Of a DNA stretch of 64,000 nt, positions 35,723-47,932 are shown in pieces. Each line of letters starts with the position of its first letter. The stretch's first letter is position 1. Made by a program: the position numbers and the translations under genes. Origin of the DNA: Linanthus parryae. Lineage: Eukaryota > Streptophyta > Magnoliopsida > Ericales > Polemoniaceae. The notes under the pieces are model-generated. The model was not told the origin of the DNA. It searched no databases and saw only the letters and a program-made list of their open reading frames with translations. Location of the stretch: contig JALGPY010000008.1 in the NCBI GenBank assembly GCA_023055425.1, positions 8,070,501-8,134,500 of the forward strand, written 5' to 3'.

Positions 35723-38700
35723 TTAACTTACTTTGGTTCTGACAGGGCACCTGTCAGGTTCTCTTACGATGAAAATCTGGTCTCCAACTTGATTGTAAGC
35801 ATCTTGATTGCGATGCCAAGTCCACAAAGCATGGGTATCATTTTTCACCTGCCACGCCACATAAATATATAAAGCCAGGAAGAGTTTTCGGGACAAAATA
35901 AGCCCGGAGGTTTAAGATAGCACAAAATTGTACTCCTATATCACATATTAGAGATACCTCAAGAATCCCATGCCCGAAGCTACTTTCTCTGTAAGCGCTG
36001 AAATCAGGCTGCCTATCCCAACAGAACTTACCTGCAGCTGGGCCAGAAGTGAAATTGAAAGAGCAATCACCAAGCTTTTTAGGTGGCTTCGGACATTGAC
36101 CTGGTTCATCCGCATAAGGAATAGCTCTGCTCTCCCGGTTTCCACCATCACCAATAGTTATGTGAACAGGACCACAAGGATCCAGTTTGTAGTTATACAC
36201 TCTGTTGGATCTCTCGTAAGCATGAACCTATACACACACAGTTAGAACCAATTACGGGCTAGTTTCTGGCATCAGAAAGCAGCGTTCTAGAAAGCATAAG
36301 CATTACCAGACAGGCTCTAAATCATATCCACACCATGTCTATTTATAGGGAGAGAGGTTGAAGGAGTGAGACTTACATGCCCGGTGAAGATCAAGTCCAC
36401 GCCGTACTGATAAAGTAGATCTTCCATGTATACCCTCATGCATTCAGCTTCTCTGTAGTGTGCATTGTAGCTGTTGTACCATGGTGGATGCCATGTAGCG
36501 ACTAACCATGGAGTCACTTTCCTGTCAACCTTTGCAAGGTCCTCCTTCAACCAGGAATACTGTTCAGCTGCATTCAGGAAAAATCAAAAATTATCCATCA
36601 AACAAGCAAACAACAACGAATCATGTGGTAGTGGAAGTAGTTATATGTTATTACATGTTTGGGTAAACCAAGTGTAGGCTCCGAGCATGATAAAATGGAT
36701 TCCGCCTGCATTGAAAGAGTAATACATGGCGGTGGAAGATCCGCTTTCTTCAGACGGAAAACCAAACCGGGAACTGTAAGCAACAGCGCGGAGACCTCCA
36801 GCCTGTGGTTCTATGTCATGGTTCCCTTCTATCATCATTATTGGAACTTTAGACAACACTGGTTGCATGAACCTGCAGGATGTAAAGATTATACTCAATT
36901 GCGTCAATTTGTTATTTTGGCGTCATTTATTCCAAAAACAGTGTCAATTACTTAGGAGAATGTATTAGAGTATCCACAATAGTATTATGTAAAAAATAGC
37001 TAAATTTGATTATTCATTTTAGCATGCTAGATTTGCTCCAGTAATGATATACCAAGATTATCTAGAACTAAAATAAAATATAGAAATAAAACTAGCTAGG
37101 GTGTGTTGACTCGCTAAATCTAGGCTCTACCTAGCATAAAGTAGGAGACTAAAATAGCATTTGGTTTAGCTAGTCTAATGCAGACCGTAGTTATTCAAAT
37201 TGACTTGCTATTTTAGTAATAACTTTCATTTGAAGAGTCTACTGTGGATGCTTACCGTCCCCAGTAATCCCAACGAGGCTGATATGCCTGTCTAGAGGCA
37301 TTCTTGAAGGTGCAAAAGAAACAATCAGATCCGGTTCCGTTTGTGAGATACAAGTCAGCATAAGCTATATCGCCAACCATCACAATAAGATCTGGCTTGT
37401 TTTGAACCATATGGCTAACCGTTGAAGTGGTGTTATAGGTGAGACCTAAATCACCAACCAATGCTATCCTTTTCGGGTAACTTCTAGGGGCGGATACCGG
37501 CATGGTTTTAAATTGAAATATCTGACTCATTCCTCTTATAAGATCACCACATCGGTAGTAGTAAACTGTATTTTCCTTCAGTCCTGCATGTTGAAAAAAA
37601 AAATGAATCGAAACGAGTTATGTCTACTTGATGCTAAGGGGGAAATAAAAGAATTCTATGTCACAACTATACAGTCTATCGTTGCTCAAGAAGGCAGGGG
37701 GGGGGGGGGGGGGGGGGGGGGCGCCCATGCTAGGAAAGGCCCGGCCCGGCCCCAGACCGGCTCCTCCAACACTTGAACCGGCCCGGCCCCCGTAATCCAT
37801 AGCCTGGCCCCTACCCGGGGCGGTTCCACTTAGCCCCTCCTCCAACCCGCACCCTCCCCACCCCCCCCCCCCCTCCCTCATGTGGTACCATTTTTTTCTG
37901 TTTTTTATTAATTTATATATATATATATATATATATTAAAGATATATTTTTAAAAATATAATTAATATATTTACCTGGCCCACCCGGCTCTCTCAACCAC
38001 CGGGCCCGAGACGGTTCAAGTTCTCTCATTTTCAACCCAGCGCTGCCCGACCCCTGACAACTTGAATCATTGCATAAGATTATAGTAGGGGTTCTTGGAC
38101 GGATTGAACCTGAGCAACCCGCACGCAGCCCAAACTAAAATTGGGCTTGGGCACATCTTTTTAGTAATTTGGACATGCCCAGACAAAAAATCTTACCCTG
38201 ATTTGAATAAGGGTTGGGCTTGGGTACAAGTTTTAAATAACGGACTAGCTCGAATTGCCCGATTTGCATAAGCACTGCATAAATGAATTATACTAGTATA
38301 TAGAGAGAACCAGATGGCATGTTTGGAATGAATCTACTACTTATCTTTAATTAGTAGTGATATTTTATATATTGTTTGTGTTCTGAAACGGGTGATTTAT
38401 TTTTTGACTCAATATTTTTAGGTCTCTTGTAGTTTAATATATATAATTTTGACGCTCTTAAATAGATGATTTGTCAGTTCAAGCTGTAATTATATAGTCA
38501 CTGCTAACTAAATTTGAAATACATACTTCCTATCTCATCGTTTATTTTTTAACTTAACTGAAAGTAATTTTAGCAAAAGGGTTAATTTTAATTGAACTGA
38601 TAGTATTAACTATTAACTTGAATAGATTTATTAATTCAAACGGGCTAGCCCAAATTGCTAAATATAAATTTGAGCTCGGACAGACTGAGGATTATCCTAA

Positions 38701-40085
38701 ATCGGGCTTGGTCAGACTAGATATAACTCGGGCTTGACTACGACTGGGGTGTCGAGCCGTCCAGCCCGCCCAAGTTGCAATACGCTGCTGCCGGCAGATT
38801 ACATCAGCATAAAGCCATTGCTCCAATCAAAGTATATTTATAAATATTTCTCCCTTCAGGACTTTCATAAATTGATTAGATTTAGATATATTTTGCCTGG
38901 AGTGTAGGAGTTAATTGGTTAGCTTTTAATCGCCTTTCTTTCCCTTCGCCTATATACCATGTACTAACATACTCGTGTTCAGAATTCAGATTACTCAAGT
39001 TATGCAACGAATTTACCTGAACAAGAGGCTGTTTGGACAACAATAATCTGGTCTAAATTAAAAACCGATTTTTTCAATGAGTGGTGAAGACTGAAGATGA
39101 TTCCTTCTCTCTCCTCATCCTCACCATTCACTAAAAAAAAAGGGTTTTATTCCTGTAAAAATACCCCAATTTTTTAATTCATCGAGAGAAGCATGTTCTT
39201 TTGTTTATTCAGAAGATCCCTAATAATTGCAGATATCAGGGATAATATATTTTTCCTGTCAAACACATTATTAGGATACTTTCTTTTGAATCAACTTTAA
39301 ACCACGTGCCTCAAACTTAAATATTGAAGATCTCGGGGAATTGTTTATTTTTCATAAAATTTGGGAGTACAACTATTTTTTTCTCTCGATTATTTAATGA
39401 CGAAAAGGTTGTTGTAAACTTATGGGCTATCATGCTTTCTCATGTATTCTTGATTTCTAAGCAACAGTATTCAGAACTGGGGAAACAGTATATCTGGATA
39501 TTAGGCAGCTAACTTACCTTGGAGACGAACATGATGAATAATTCCAGAAGTATAATTCTGAAGCCCCCCATCAGTATAAAGTTGGTTGTAAACGAGCGAA
39601 TGACCAGTTTCTCTAAAAGCCAATGCAGTTTTCTCCTTCCCATAAAGAACCACACTCGCCACAGACTTCGGATCTAGTGGCTCAATATTCTCCCCAATCT
39701 GGTATTCACCTGCAGCCAAAGAAATCCAAACCAATTAAGGGCTAGTTCGGGAATGCTGTGGTGGTGCTAAAAGAGAACCAAACCAATTAAGCAGCTGTGC
39801 TGGCAGCAGAAGCATTGAGAGAGAGAGAGAGAGAATGGAACCTGTAACCCAAGAGATCCAAACAGAATCATGATTGGTAGAGAGGGACAATGATATTTGC
39901 TCCGGCTCGAAACCATTGACTGTCCTCTGGACCCGGTAATCTGTATCTGGCAAGTCCACTGCGTTCTCCGGGAGGTTGACTCGAACGGTTACAGGCTCAA
40001 ATGGTCCATCCAGAGTTGTCAGAATTTGGCCATGGACTGTGAGTAAGCTCAGTAGAAAAAGCATTACATGAAGAAAATTAGTCAT
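35723..40085 (-). CDS. Purple acid phosphatase, PAP15-like
   Basis: A secreted metallophosphoesterase that hydrolyses phosphate monoesters; related plant enzymes act on phytate. Seven exons can be joined in frame: 39842-40085, 39518-39709, 37256-37583, 36655-36872, 36377-36567, 35958-36227 and 35723-35848, all with GT/AG introns. The product is 522 residues, normal for this group, with a signal peptide at 1-19. All five metal-site blocks are present: VGDLG near 188, GDIAYADLY, EGNHD near 270, TWHPP near 353, and GHVH near 391 split by an intron. Also seen is the C-terminal SFGHGILE. Intron 2 (1.9 kb) holds GC-rich repeats. Intron 3 is mostly a MITE that reaches the splice donor. The gene looks functional. 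Confidence 0.93.
36968..37251. mobile_element. MITE filling phosphatase intron 3
   Basis: TTA flanks both ends (36965-36967 and 37252-37254). The termini GAGTATCCACAATAG and CTACTGTGGATGC are inverted repeats. It is related to 14300-14564. On the gene strand the exon 3 donor reads G-TAA-G, where TAA is the target duplication and the +5 G is the first base of the element. Confidence 0.85.
37690..38062. mobile_element. GC-rich repeat element in phosphatase intron 2
   Basis: A G run (37697-37720) is followed by GGCCCGGCCCGG-rich arms, an AT run near 37915-37935, and CCGGGCCCGAGACGG text. The left end CTCAAGAAGGCAGGGG loosely pairs with the complement of CCCCTGACAACTTGA. No matching eight-base flank was found, so class and borders are uncertain. 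Similar composition occurs at 24777-25323 and 43238-43576. Confidence 0.4.
38075..39000. other. Rest of phosphatase intron 2, repeat-like
   Basis: Text rich in GGGCTTGG and CCCGCC near 38090-38240 and 38640-38790 resembles another decayed repeat, separated by AT-rich sequence. No clear termini. No coding content. Confidence 0.4.
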
Positions 40086-40444
40086 TGATCTGTTAACCTT
40101 GTGAACATAAACTAAAGCCTTAATTCAGAAGGCAGACAGTCACAGAAATGAAAGAGGAGAGGGATTGAAATTTGTAGATGAATGAAAGGGAGGAGACTGA
40201 GGCTGCACTTAGAAACCTTGGCCAAAGCCACATGCACCAAACACTCCAATATTAGTGTTTAAGGAACCTGTAACTAATAGTACTATAATGTTGGTGTTTA
40301 CATCAATCTGCATTATAATAATAGTAGAATTCAGGAACTACTAGCATCAATATAAAAGCAGCAACAATACCCATTTGTAATATAATAACAGCACATCTTT
40401 TCATTTCAAGAATCAACCAAAGAGATCAAAACTTGGGCCATTAA

Positions 40445-40693
40445 GGCTTTATTTGAGCTTTCAGATATGGATTATATTGGGATGGGGTGGGATAGGATAA
40501 GATAGACCATCCTCATATATACCAGCCTCAATTATGATCTGTCAGGAAACAAAAATTTTAAGAAAAATAATACTGATACCCAGAAAAATAAAGCTTTATT
40601 TGAGCTTTTAGAGAAGGATTCAATTGGGCTGGGGTGGAATGGGATAAGATAAACTATGGTCTTATATGCCAGTCCCAATTGTCATCTGTCAGA
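40445..40693. repeat. Tandem duplication of about 105 bp
   Basis: The block GGCTTTATTTGAGCTTT...GGGGTGG.A..GGATAAGATA.AC..TC.T..CCAG..CAATT.TCATCTGTCAG occurs at 40447-40546 and again at 40590-40691. A-runs follow (40697-40728). Confidence 0.75.
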
Positions 40694-40909
40694 AAAAAAA
40701 AAAAAAGAAAAAAAAAAAAAAAAAAAAAGATACCCCTAAAAAATTGCACACATTTTTCTTTTGAGAGACGAGAAGTACAAATGTCGAACTAACTGAAATT
40801 TTCTAAAAGAAGTCATGAATTCAGGTTTTAGATTAAAATATGCCAAACCAGATCTAAGGAAGGTGAGACGTGAAAGAAATTCCTACAAATATCTCAACAA
40901 ATGCATAGA

Positions 40910-41120
40910 TTATTTGCAGCTTAAATGGATCGTTTCTTCCCCACCACAACCTGTGACGGGACTCTGGATACGGTGATCCGTATCCGGCAAGTCGAATGCA
41001 TATTCCGGGAAGTTGACCTGAACGGTAACGGGCTCAAACGGTCCGTCAAGAGTGATCGGAATCCGGCCGTGAACTGTGATTGATGTCAGAAGAAACAGTA
41101 AATAAATAATATTAATCATT
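40910..41120 (-). pseudogene. Purple acid phosphatase, orphan exon 1
   Basis: The minus-strand frame starts MINIIYLLFLLTSITVHG, a signal peptide, and continues TLDGPFEPVTVQVNFPE, DLPDTDHRIQSPVTG. It parallels exon 1 of the neighbouring intact gene (40085 downward), then diverges where EPEQISL should come and soon stops. No exon 2 follows before the intact gene. It is a remnant of a tandem copy, cut off on the upstream side by the L1 LINE. Confidence 0.9.
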
Positions 41121-41134
41121 GTTCGGTAAGTTGT

Positions 41135-43080
41135 ATACTTTAGTGATAGAGTGGAGAACAAGGTACAAGGCTGGAAGATTCACAACCTATCTATGGCAGG
41201 GAGGGAAATCTATATAAAAGCTGTGATTATGGCCATGCCAAGTTATGTTATGAGCTGTCTTCAATTGCCTACAAAGTTCTACAAGAAGATGATAAAACTG
41301 ATGAGAACATTTTGGTGGGGTGGGAAGTTAAATGAGAATAAGATATGTTGGAAAAGTTGGAAAGAGATGTCAAGACCAAAAACAGAAGGAGGACTTGCTT
41401 TTAGAGAGTTGAGATCTTTCAACCTTCCTATGTTGGGGAAGAATTGTTGGAGGATATTGCAAAATCCAAATTCTTTGTGTGCAAAGGTTCTTAAAGCTGC
41501 TCACCTTCCAAATGATGATTTTATTAATGCTAAGATGGGTTCAAACCCTTCTTGGACATGGAGAAGCCTTATGGGAGGTTTGGAGGTGATCAAGAAAGGG
41601 GTCTGTTGGAAAGTAGGTGATGGTAAAGAGATCCAGATTTTGGATAGTTGCTGGATTCCAAGTCTTTACCCTCAAAAATTGGTGAGAAGTGATATGATCT
41701 CTGAGCTTACTAAAGTTGCTGATCTTATTGATGAAAATACCAGAATTTGGAAGGTTAGTACTGTTTCTAATAATTTGTCTCCTGGTATAGCACAAGCTAT
41801 CCTCAAAATTCCTTTATCTTGGAAGAGTGGAAATGACAAGTTATATTGGATTAGTAGTGCTTCTGGCATTTACTCAGTTAAATCTGGTACAAAAGTTGCA
41901 AAAAATTTATTGAATGAAGCTGCTTTTCAAGGAAAAAGAGGCTTTAAAGATTATAAGGATGATAAGTGCTCCACCTCTTTCAGATTCCCAAAGGAATATT
42001 GGAAGAGGTTATGGAAGCTAGCTGTGTCTCCTAGAGTTAAATTATTCTGGTGGAGGATCTCTAATAATGCTTTGGCAACTGAAGCAAATTTGCAGAAAAG
42101 AGGTTGCAGTATTTCTGGCAATTGCAAAATTTGTGGTTCAGAAAAGGAGACTAGATGGCATATGTTGCTCAGATGTGATTGGACTAGGCTGGTGTGGCTG
42201 GCTATAGGATGTAAATGGGATACTTTGGAAAATAGATTGATGGATTTCTCTAAATGGCTAATGTTGATTTTTGAACAAGATGCTCAGATGGACAAAGAAG
42301 AAAAAGTTTTTGGAAAAGATGGTGGTGACTGCTTGGATAATATAGAAAAGAAGAAATGGATTTGTATTTCAGCAAGAGCAGGTCAATCCTTCACAGGTAA
42401 TATCTACTGCAACAAGATTGTGGTGTGAATATGGAATGATGTTTGGTAAAGTAAAAGAGGATATGAATATTGCAAACGCAAAAAAAAAAAGATGCTGTTA
42501 TTGATGGCTGCTGGAATCCCCCTGCTTTAGGACATCTAAAGTGCAATTTTGATGTGGCTTGGGATAGTAAAAGTTCTACTATGTTCGGTGGTTGGCTGGT
42601 TAGAGACCACAAAGGGTGTATGATTGATTCAGGGTGGTTTACAAATCTGGCTTCTTCTGCTGTTGTAGCTGAAGCTTTGAGTCTAAGGGAGGTGATGTGT
42701 CAATGTAGAAACTATGAAGAGCCGATGGTTTTTGAAGATGACTGTAAGACTGTGAGTGAGTTGGCAATTTCTGCAGATAAGGTTGGCTGGGAATTAGAAG
42801 ATGTTATGCAAGATATTAGAGAAATGGATCTAAAGATGCAAAGGAAGGTGGCCTGGGTTCCTAGAAGCTCTAACAAAGCTGCAGATTTTATTACCAAATG
42901 GATTAGAGATAGTCAGGGTAGTAATTCTGGTAGTGAACTTCTTGTTAGTAATGCTTTTTGTAATCTGCTAGCAAGTGATGCTAGTAGTATCTTTGTGTAA
43001 GCTTTCTTTTTAATAATATTCAGTTTGACAAAAAAAAATAAAAAATAAAAAAAAAATAAAAAAAAAAAGAACAAAAAAAC
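41135..43080 (+). mobile_element. L1-type LINE, 5'-truncated
   Basis: The 3' end of an L1 retrotransposon ORF2. The segment at 41143-42428 gives the region after the reverse transcriptase core: KVQGWKIHNLSMAGREIYIK, FWWGGK, GGLAFREL, NCWRILQNP, and a zf-RVT part with SPRVKLFWWRISNNALAT and CKICGSEKET..HMLLRCD. An RNase H at 42470-43000 follows in another frame: CNFDVAWDS, EALSLREV, DCKTVSELA, VAWVPRSSNKAAD. An A-rich tail lies at 43029-43078. A shift near 42390-42480, partly at an A run, separates the halves. No confident target duplication found. Confidence 0.88.
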
Positions 43081-43237
43081 CAAAGGGCCTAATATAAAAG
43101 GCAGAGTGGGGCACAACATGAAGGTAAAAAGACAATCATAGGAAAGTTGCCAGGACCCAGGAAGCTTTAAGGTAGATAGCTCATACATGTGTTGCATGCT
43201 AGTGTCCCACGTAAAATTACTACTCGACCCAACTTCA

Positions 43238-43576
43238 AGGTGGCCGGGAACCGAGCTGGGGCAGGCCGGTCTTCAGCGGGGGCTGGTTGGGGGCCCGGCC
43301 CGGGGCTTGAGGGGGCCGGGTGGGCGGGTTAAAAAATATTATTAAAATATATAAATATATATATTTTATTAATTACGAAAAAAAGGGTAACCGTATTGAA
43401 GGGCGAACCGGCCCCGGGGGGGTGGGTTGGAGGGCGTTAAAGTGAAAAAACGCTCCGGGTTGGGGGCCTGGTACGGGCTATGGGGGTCGGGCCGGTTCAA
43501 GGGTAGGAGGGCCCGGGCCTAGCTCATTTTAGGGTGGGTCGGGCCAATTCCTAGCATGGGCCGGACCCCCTAGCCA
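43238..43576. mobile_element. GC-rich nonautonomous element
   Basis: The ends GTGGCCGGG and CCCCTAGCCAC are imperfect inverted repeats. Arms of GGGCCGGG text surround an AT core (43330-43385). Composition resembles 24777-25323. Class probably hAT-like, but no eight-base duplication was seen. Confidence 0.45.
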
Positions 43577-43639
43577 CCATGAACCCCAATCAACAAGTCT
43601 TTTCCCCAGTCTAACCAGGCTCGGCTACACGGATCTAAT

Positions 43640-44660
43640 GTGTCCATTGGTGTATGTCCAAACTCATTTCCTCTTTAACTAAGTCGTGTCTTATTGTCTC
43701 TACCCATGTTCATTTTTGTCTCCATCTCCCTCGTCTACCACCCTCAATATGGACCATATCACTTCTCCTAAGGCATCCACGGTGCAAGATACACAGGAAC
43801 CAACCACCTGAAACAATCCTACCTGATTTTGTGCTTTATAGGGGCATAGTATAGATTCCTTCTAATTGTGCCATTGTGTATCTATCTTTCATAGTTGTCC
43901 CAGTCATTCACCTTGGCATTCTCATTTTGCAACACTCTTTTTTCTAGGCTTTTCCTTAATTGCCCAACACTTCTATCATACATCAAAGCGTGCCTTACAA
44001 CAATTTTATATGACTACCCTTCAACTTAGTGAGGATCCAATAGTGACACAACAGCCCAGATGCACTCCTTAGTCCATGGTGCTTTTATCCCATAGGTAAC
44101 ATCATCGTCTTATCTCTCCATGTGTACATCACCACGTAGAATTGAACACATATATTTAGAATGATCATTATTTGGCACCTCTTGTCCACCAATAGTTATA
44201 TCGTCCTCTTCTACTGTCTGAATGACACTAAATTTACACTCCCCATACTTTGTCTTGATCTGACTAATCCTAAATCCTTTAGATTTTAAATTATCCCTTC
44301 ATAATTCCAAATTACCGTTTATCCCGCTCCCTTACTTCAAAATTCAAAACTATATCATTTGCAATTAATATACACCACGTGATATCGTCGTGGATACTCC
44401 TTGTAACCTCCATCCGCTACCAAAGTGAACATGTAAGGACTTAACACTGACCCCAGTGTAAACCTATTGTTACAGAGAATTCTTTTGTCTCTCCGTCCAC
44501 TGTGCTCCCCTAGTATCTGCTCCCTCGAACATGTCCTTAATCACCTCAGTTTATTGGATTCGTACCCTTTTTTTCTCGAAGACTTTACACATTACCTCTC
44601 TAAACACTCTTTCATATGTCTCTTCCAAATCTATCAACACCTAATGGAAGCCTTTTTTTC
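43640..44660 (-). pseudogene. RTE-clade LINE reverse transcriptase, decayed
   Basis: Minus-strand translation, read across frames, shows the plant RTE order: VLIDLEETYERV.REV, then TEVIKDMFEGA.TR, VYTGVSV (for GLHQGSAL), a damaged ADD region, RISQIKTKYGECKFS, and an ending with ..KWLVPVYLAPW-like text. Many stops and shifts break it, so only the order of motifs supports the call. Confidence 0.65.
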
Positions 44661-44960
44661 CTATTTCCCCCGCATTTCTCCATTAAACGCCTAGTGGAGA
44701 AATATGGAAAAAGCATGATATACCTTAATTTAGTTATGACAAAAATCCAACACAAACCACCAATTGATGCACCATCAATCCCATTTCATTTCCATGAATC
44801 CACCAAAGTTTAAGATACTATGTTTTGCTGTTGCAAGAGAAATGAAATGGCGACTGCAACAGTATTCAGAAGTCTGTTCTCTAGAAATCCCGATCGTGAG
44901 TTTAGTGGTTGCCATTACCATCATCATCTGCTAAAATGTACTATAGACTATGTTACACAG
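44661..44960. repeat. Duplicated segment, copy A (partner at 55.3-59.5 kb)
   Basis: Colinear with 55297-55687 and then 59432-59503: CATTTCTCCATTAA.CGCCTA, AAAGCATGATATACCT, CAACACAAACCACCAA, AGAGAAA.GAAATGGCG, TGTTCTCTAGAAAT, ACCATCATCATCTRCTAAAATG. This copy is uninterrupted. It shows where the partner was split by a 3.7 kb insertion. Confidence 0.85.
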
Positions 44961-44963
44961 ACT

Positions 44964-45034
44964 CGGGTGCTAGATCAGTGGTAGAGCGTTTGAAGCCCCG
45001 GCATGAGGTCCCGGGTTCGAAACCCGGCTATAGG
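44964..45034 (+). other. tRNA-like sequence (tRNA pseudogene or SINE head)
   Basis: A box-A-like TAGATCAGTGGTAGAGC and a box-B-like GGGTTCGAAACCC are spaced as in a tRNA. The T arm pairs perfectly (CCGGG/CCCGG) and three of four D-stem pairs form. The acceptor strands do not pair and no anticodon stem is convincing, so this is not a functional tRNA gene. Confidence 0.45.
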
Positions 45035-45054
45035 ATGTAAGTCTCAAAAAGAAA

Positions 45055-45448
45055 CATCAAGAGACAAATCGCCTAAGCTTCCTTCAATCAAACTTCAAAA
45101 GCGCAAAAAATTAAGAAGAATCCTAAACAAGAAAACACCATCCAAGGAAAATTTTATTAATGTGTAGCTACTTAAACAAGATTGTTAACACTCGATTAAC
45201 GTTCGATAAATAGAAAAGACACGAGCTTTGCTTAGACCATGCCCTCTTTAATCCCGAAATATGAGGCACGAGATCGACACTGACACAACAGGTTTCAGAA
45301 AGAAATAAACAAACACGTAGTCTCAACTTACTTTGGTTCTAACATGACACTTCTCCGGCTTCCTTACAATGAAAATCTGGTCTCCAACTTCATTATAGGC
45401 GTCTTGATTGCGATGCCATGTCCACAAACCATGTGTATCATTTTTCAC
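45055..45448 (-). pseudogene. Purple acid phosphatase, orphan last exon and 3' flank
   Basis: Positions 45323-45448 encode VKNDTHGLWTWHRNQDAYNE, VGDQIFIVRKPEKC, VRTKVS and a stop. Length (126 nt), acceptor CCTGCAG-type boundary and sequence match exon 7 of the intact gene. The 45055-45322 flank also resembles that gene's 3' region. No exon 6 is found upstream, at higher coordinates. Confidence 0.9.
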
Positions 45449-46323
45449 CTGCCATGTCGTCACAGAACACATATTCATCATTCTGGGGAGATTTAGATAC
45501 CACAGAAGAAGAATCACACAATCGCGGAAAAAAAGAGGGTACGCCACTACTTCCTCTCCATATGCTGAAGTGTTTTTTTTTTTTTTTTTGTTAAGAAGAT
45601 TGTCTCAACGACAGTGGATAAATCACATTTGCGTGCAGGCTAAGAACGCACTGTGCCACAGAACCATACATCATCACAACGAATAGGCAACTTAGTGCAA
45701 TCCACCCAATCTATAGACTATTGCACCCTCATTTCAGGTACACAATGGAAATCAATGCCTTGTCAAGAGATGCTCTTAATAATGATAGTGGATTAATGAG
45801 ACCTCTTTCTCAACCGTCCAGATTCTGGTGAATAAAAATTCAGACCAGTTGACCAAGTCTGATCAGTACCTTTCATATATAACATACATGTCTTATCTGT
45901 AACAACACTATCAGGGCAGATGACTTTCTATCAAACAAGCATTTAATTTAATGTTGACCTGTTACTTTTCAATGGACCAGGTTTTTGCACCCACAGAAAG
46001 TTGTTGCAACTTGCAATCAAGTAAATGAAGGAAGATCTATGCATGTACCCAAAGAAATTTTGAGGTATCACCTACAGTGGCTCTTTACCCCACCAACTTG
46101 AACCATTCCCCTGATGAAATGGGTTATTTCATTCAATCTTTTGAAGGTTGATTTGTTTTTATAGTCTTTTCTATGAAGTCTTCCTGTCATTGTTACATAC
46201 ATGTATTCACTTTTCTGTGTTGCTCATGGCCTTATAGAAATCTCAACTTTGTTTCTAGGAAGTAAAATTTGCATCTGATCTGAAGTTTTATACCTTAAGC
46301 TGCCACCAATAAAAAATCCACAT
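45449..46323. other. Upstream region of the lectin kinase pseudogene
   Basis: AT-rich, with a T run at 45572-45589. No gene or repeat recognised. Confidence 0.5.
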
Positions 46324-47482
46324 ATGGCTAATTCCTCCTTCCACTACCTTCCCTGAGTGAAACTAATGGTGTCGTGGCCGTGGGTGAATCTATCACAGCA
46401 TCTGACAAGGCCAGCCCATGGCTTTCACCTGCTGCTGATTTTGCATTTGGGTTTCAACAGTTGCAGGATAAGAATCAATTTTTGCTCTCCATATGGTACA
46501 ACAAGATACCTGACAGAACCATCGTCTGGTATGCAAATAATGGCGTGCCAGTGTTCCAAGGCTCAAAAGTAGAAGTATCTTCTGAGAAAGGACTAGTGCT
46601 CACTGATCCTCAGGGACAAGAGCTGTGGAAGACTGAAATTTCACTGGGTGAGGGTGAAGTTACCAATGCTGTTCTCAATGATACAGGTAACTTTGTGCTT
46701 CTCAGCAGTAAAAAAGATTCTGGCAGTCTGTGGGAGAGTTTCGAAAATCCAACTGACACCCTGTTGCCCACCCAGGTGATGGATCTTGGCGGTGTGCTAT
46801 TTTCTCGGCGTACCCAGACTAATTTCTCGCGGGGTAGGTTTGTGCTTCGTTTGCTCCATGATGGTAATCTTGTGCTTAATACAAGAGATGTGACCACAGA
46901 TGGCCCTTATGATGCTTACTATATCAGTGATACTTACACGACTGGTTATCAAGTGAGATTCAATACATCCGGACAAGTGTACATATTAACAAGGAATAAT
47001 CAAAGGAAAGATCTCACGCCGCAGCAAGCAGCAGCACGAACTGGCGAAGATTATTACCACAGAGTAACACTTGATTTTGATGGAGTTTTTAGGCAATATG
47101 TCCATCCCAAGGATTTCAAGGAAAATTCAACCTGGGCTTCTATATGGACTGAGCCGGATAATATATGCAGCAGCATTAGTGGATTCAGTGGAGGTGGAGC
47201 TTGTGGGTATAACAGCATTTGCAGACTCAGTGATGATGGGAATAGAAGGCCTGAATGCCGTTGCCCCAGTGGTTTTTCTCTGAGCGATCCGGGTGACAAA
47301 CATGGAGGTTGTAGGCCAAACATCATGAGTAGTGGCTGTGAAGATAACCATTCAACTTCTGCACAAGATATCTATGATTTAGTGGAGTTACCAAATGTTG
47401 ACTGGCCAGGAATGAGTTATGCCAGGATACAAACACCTGATGAAGATGGAGAAATGTGCAAGCAGGCGTGCCTAAATGATTG

Positions 47483-47904
47483 TGTTGGAGATGCAAATAA
47501 AACTAAAGTGTATTATAGGAAGAAGAAGATGGGTAGTTTGGTCATTGCACAAGGAAATAATGACTCAACAGAATAATTGCACAAGGAAATAATGTCTCTG
47601 CAGAATAAATGCACAAGGAAATAATGTCTCTGCAGAATAATATGCACAAGGAAACAATGTCTCTGCAGAATCCCTAGCTGCAGCCACTTAGAAGATTACT
47701 TGGGAAAGGAGTAAGGGTGAATATAAGGGAGTCAAACGTGAGGAAAAAAAGGAGAAGAACTTATTTAGGATTTCTGGTGGAGGGGCGCCTCAGTACGCAT
47801 AACAGTCTCTTGTTTTCTATTTCTTTCTACTGCTATTAATCGTAGTGAACCCTAGATCTGCAATTTTATCAATTTTTCTTCGTCAATCTAGTTGGTACTC
47901 ATTA
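47483..47904 (+). repeat. 5' LTR of the gypsy element, with tandem subrepeats
   Basis: It starts TGTTGGAGATGC and ends TACTCATTA. Near its start four units of about 32 bases (GCACAAGGAAATAATG..CTC...CAGAATAA) are repeated, probably U3 regulatory sequence. Compared with the 3' LTR, five substitutions are seen, giving about 1.2 percent difference. Confidence 0.95.
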
Positions 47905-47906
47905 AT

Positions 47907-47919
47907 TGGTATCAGAGCC
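47907..47919 (+). other. Primer-binding site, initiator tRNA-Met
   Basis: TGGTATCAGAGCC is complementary to the 3' end of plant initiator tRNA-Met and starts two bases after the 5' LTR, where minus-strand synthesis would begin. Confidence 0.95.
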
Positions 47920-47932
47920 TTCGTTCCTTGGC

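Noticed and set aside
37690..37720. Long G run as a G-quadruplex regulatory site
   Set aside because: It lies in a repeat within an intron, and long homopolymers are prone to assembly error. Nothing supports a function.
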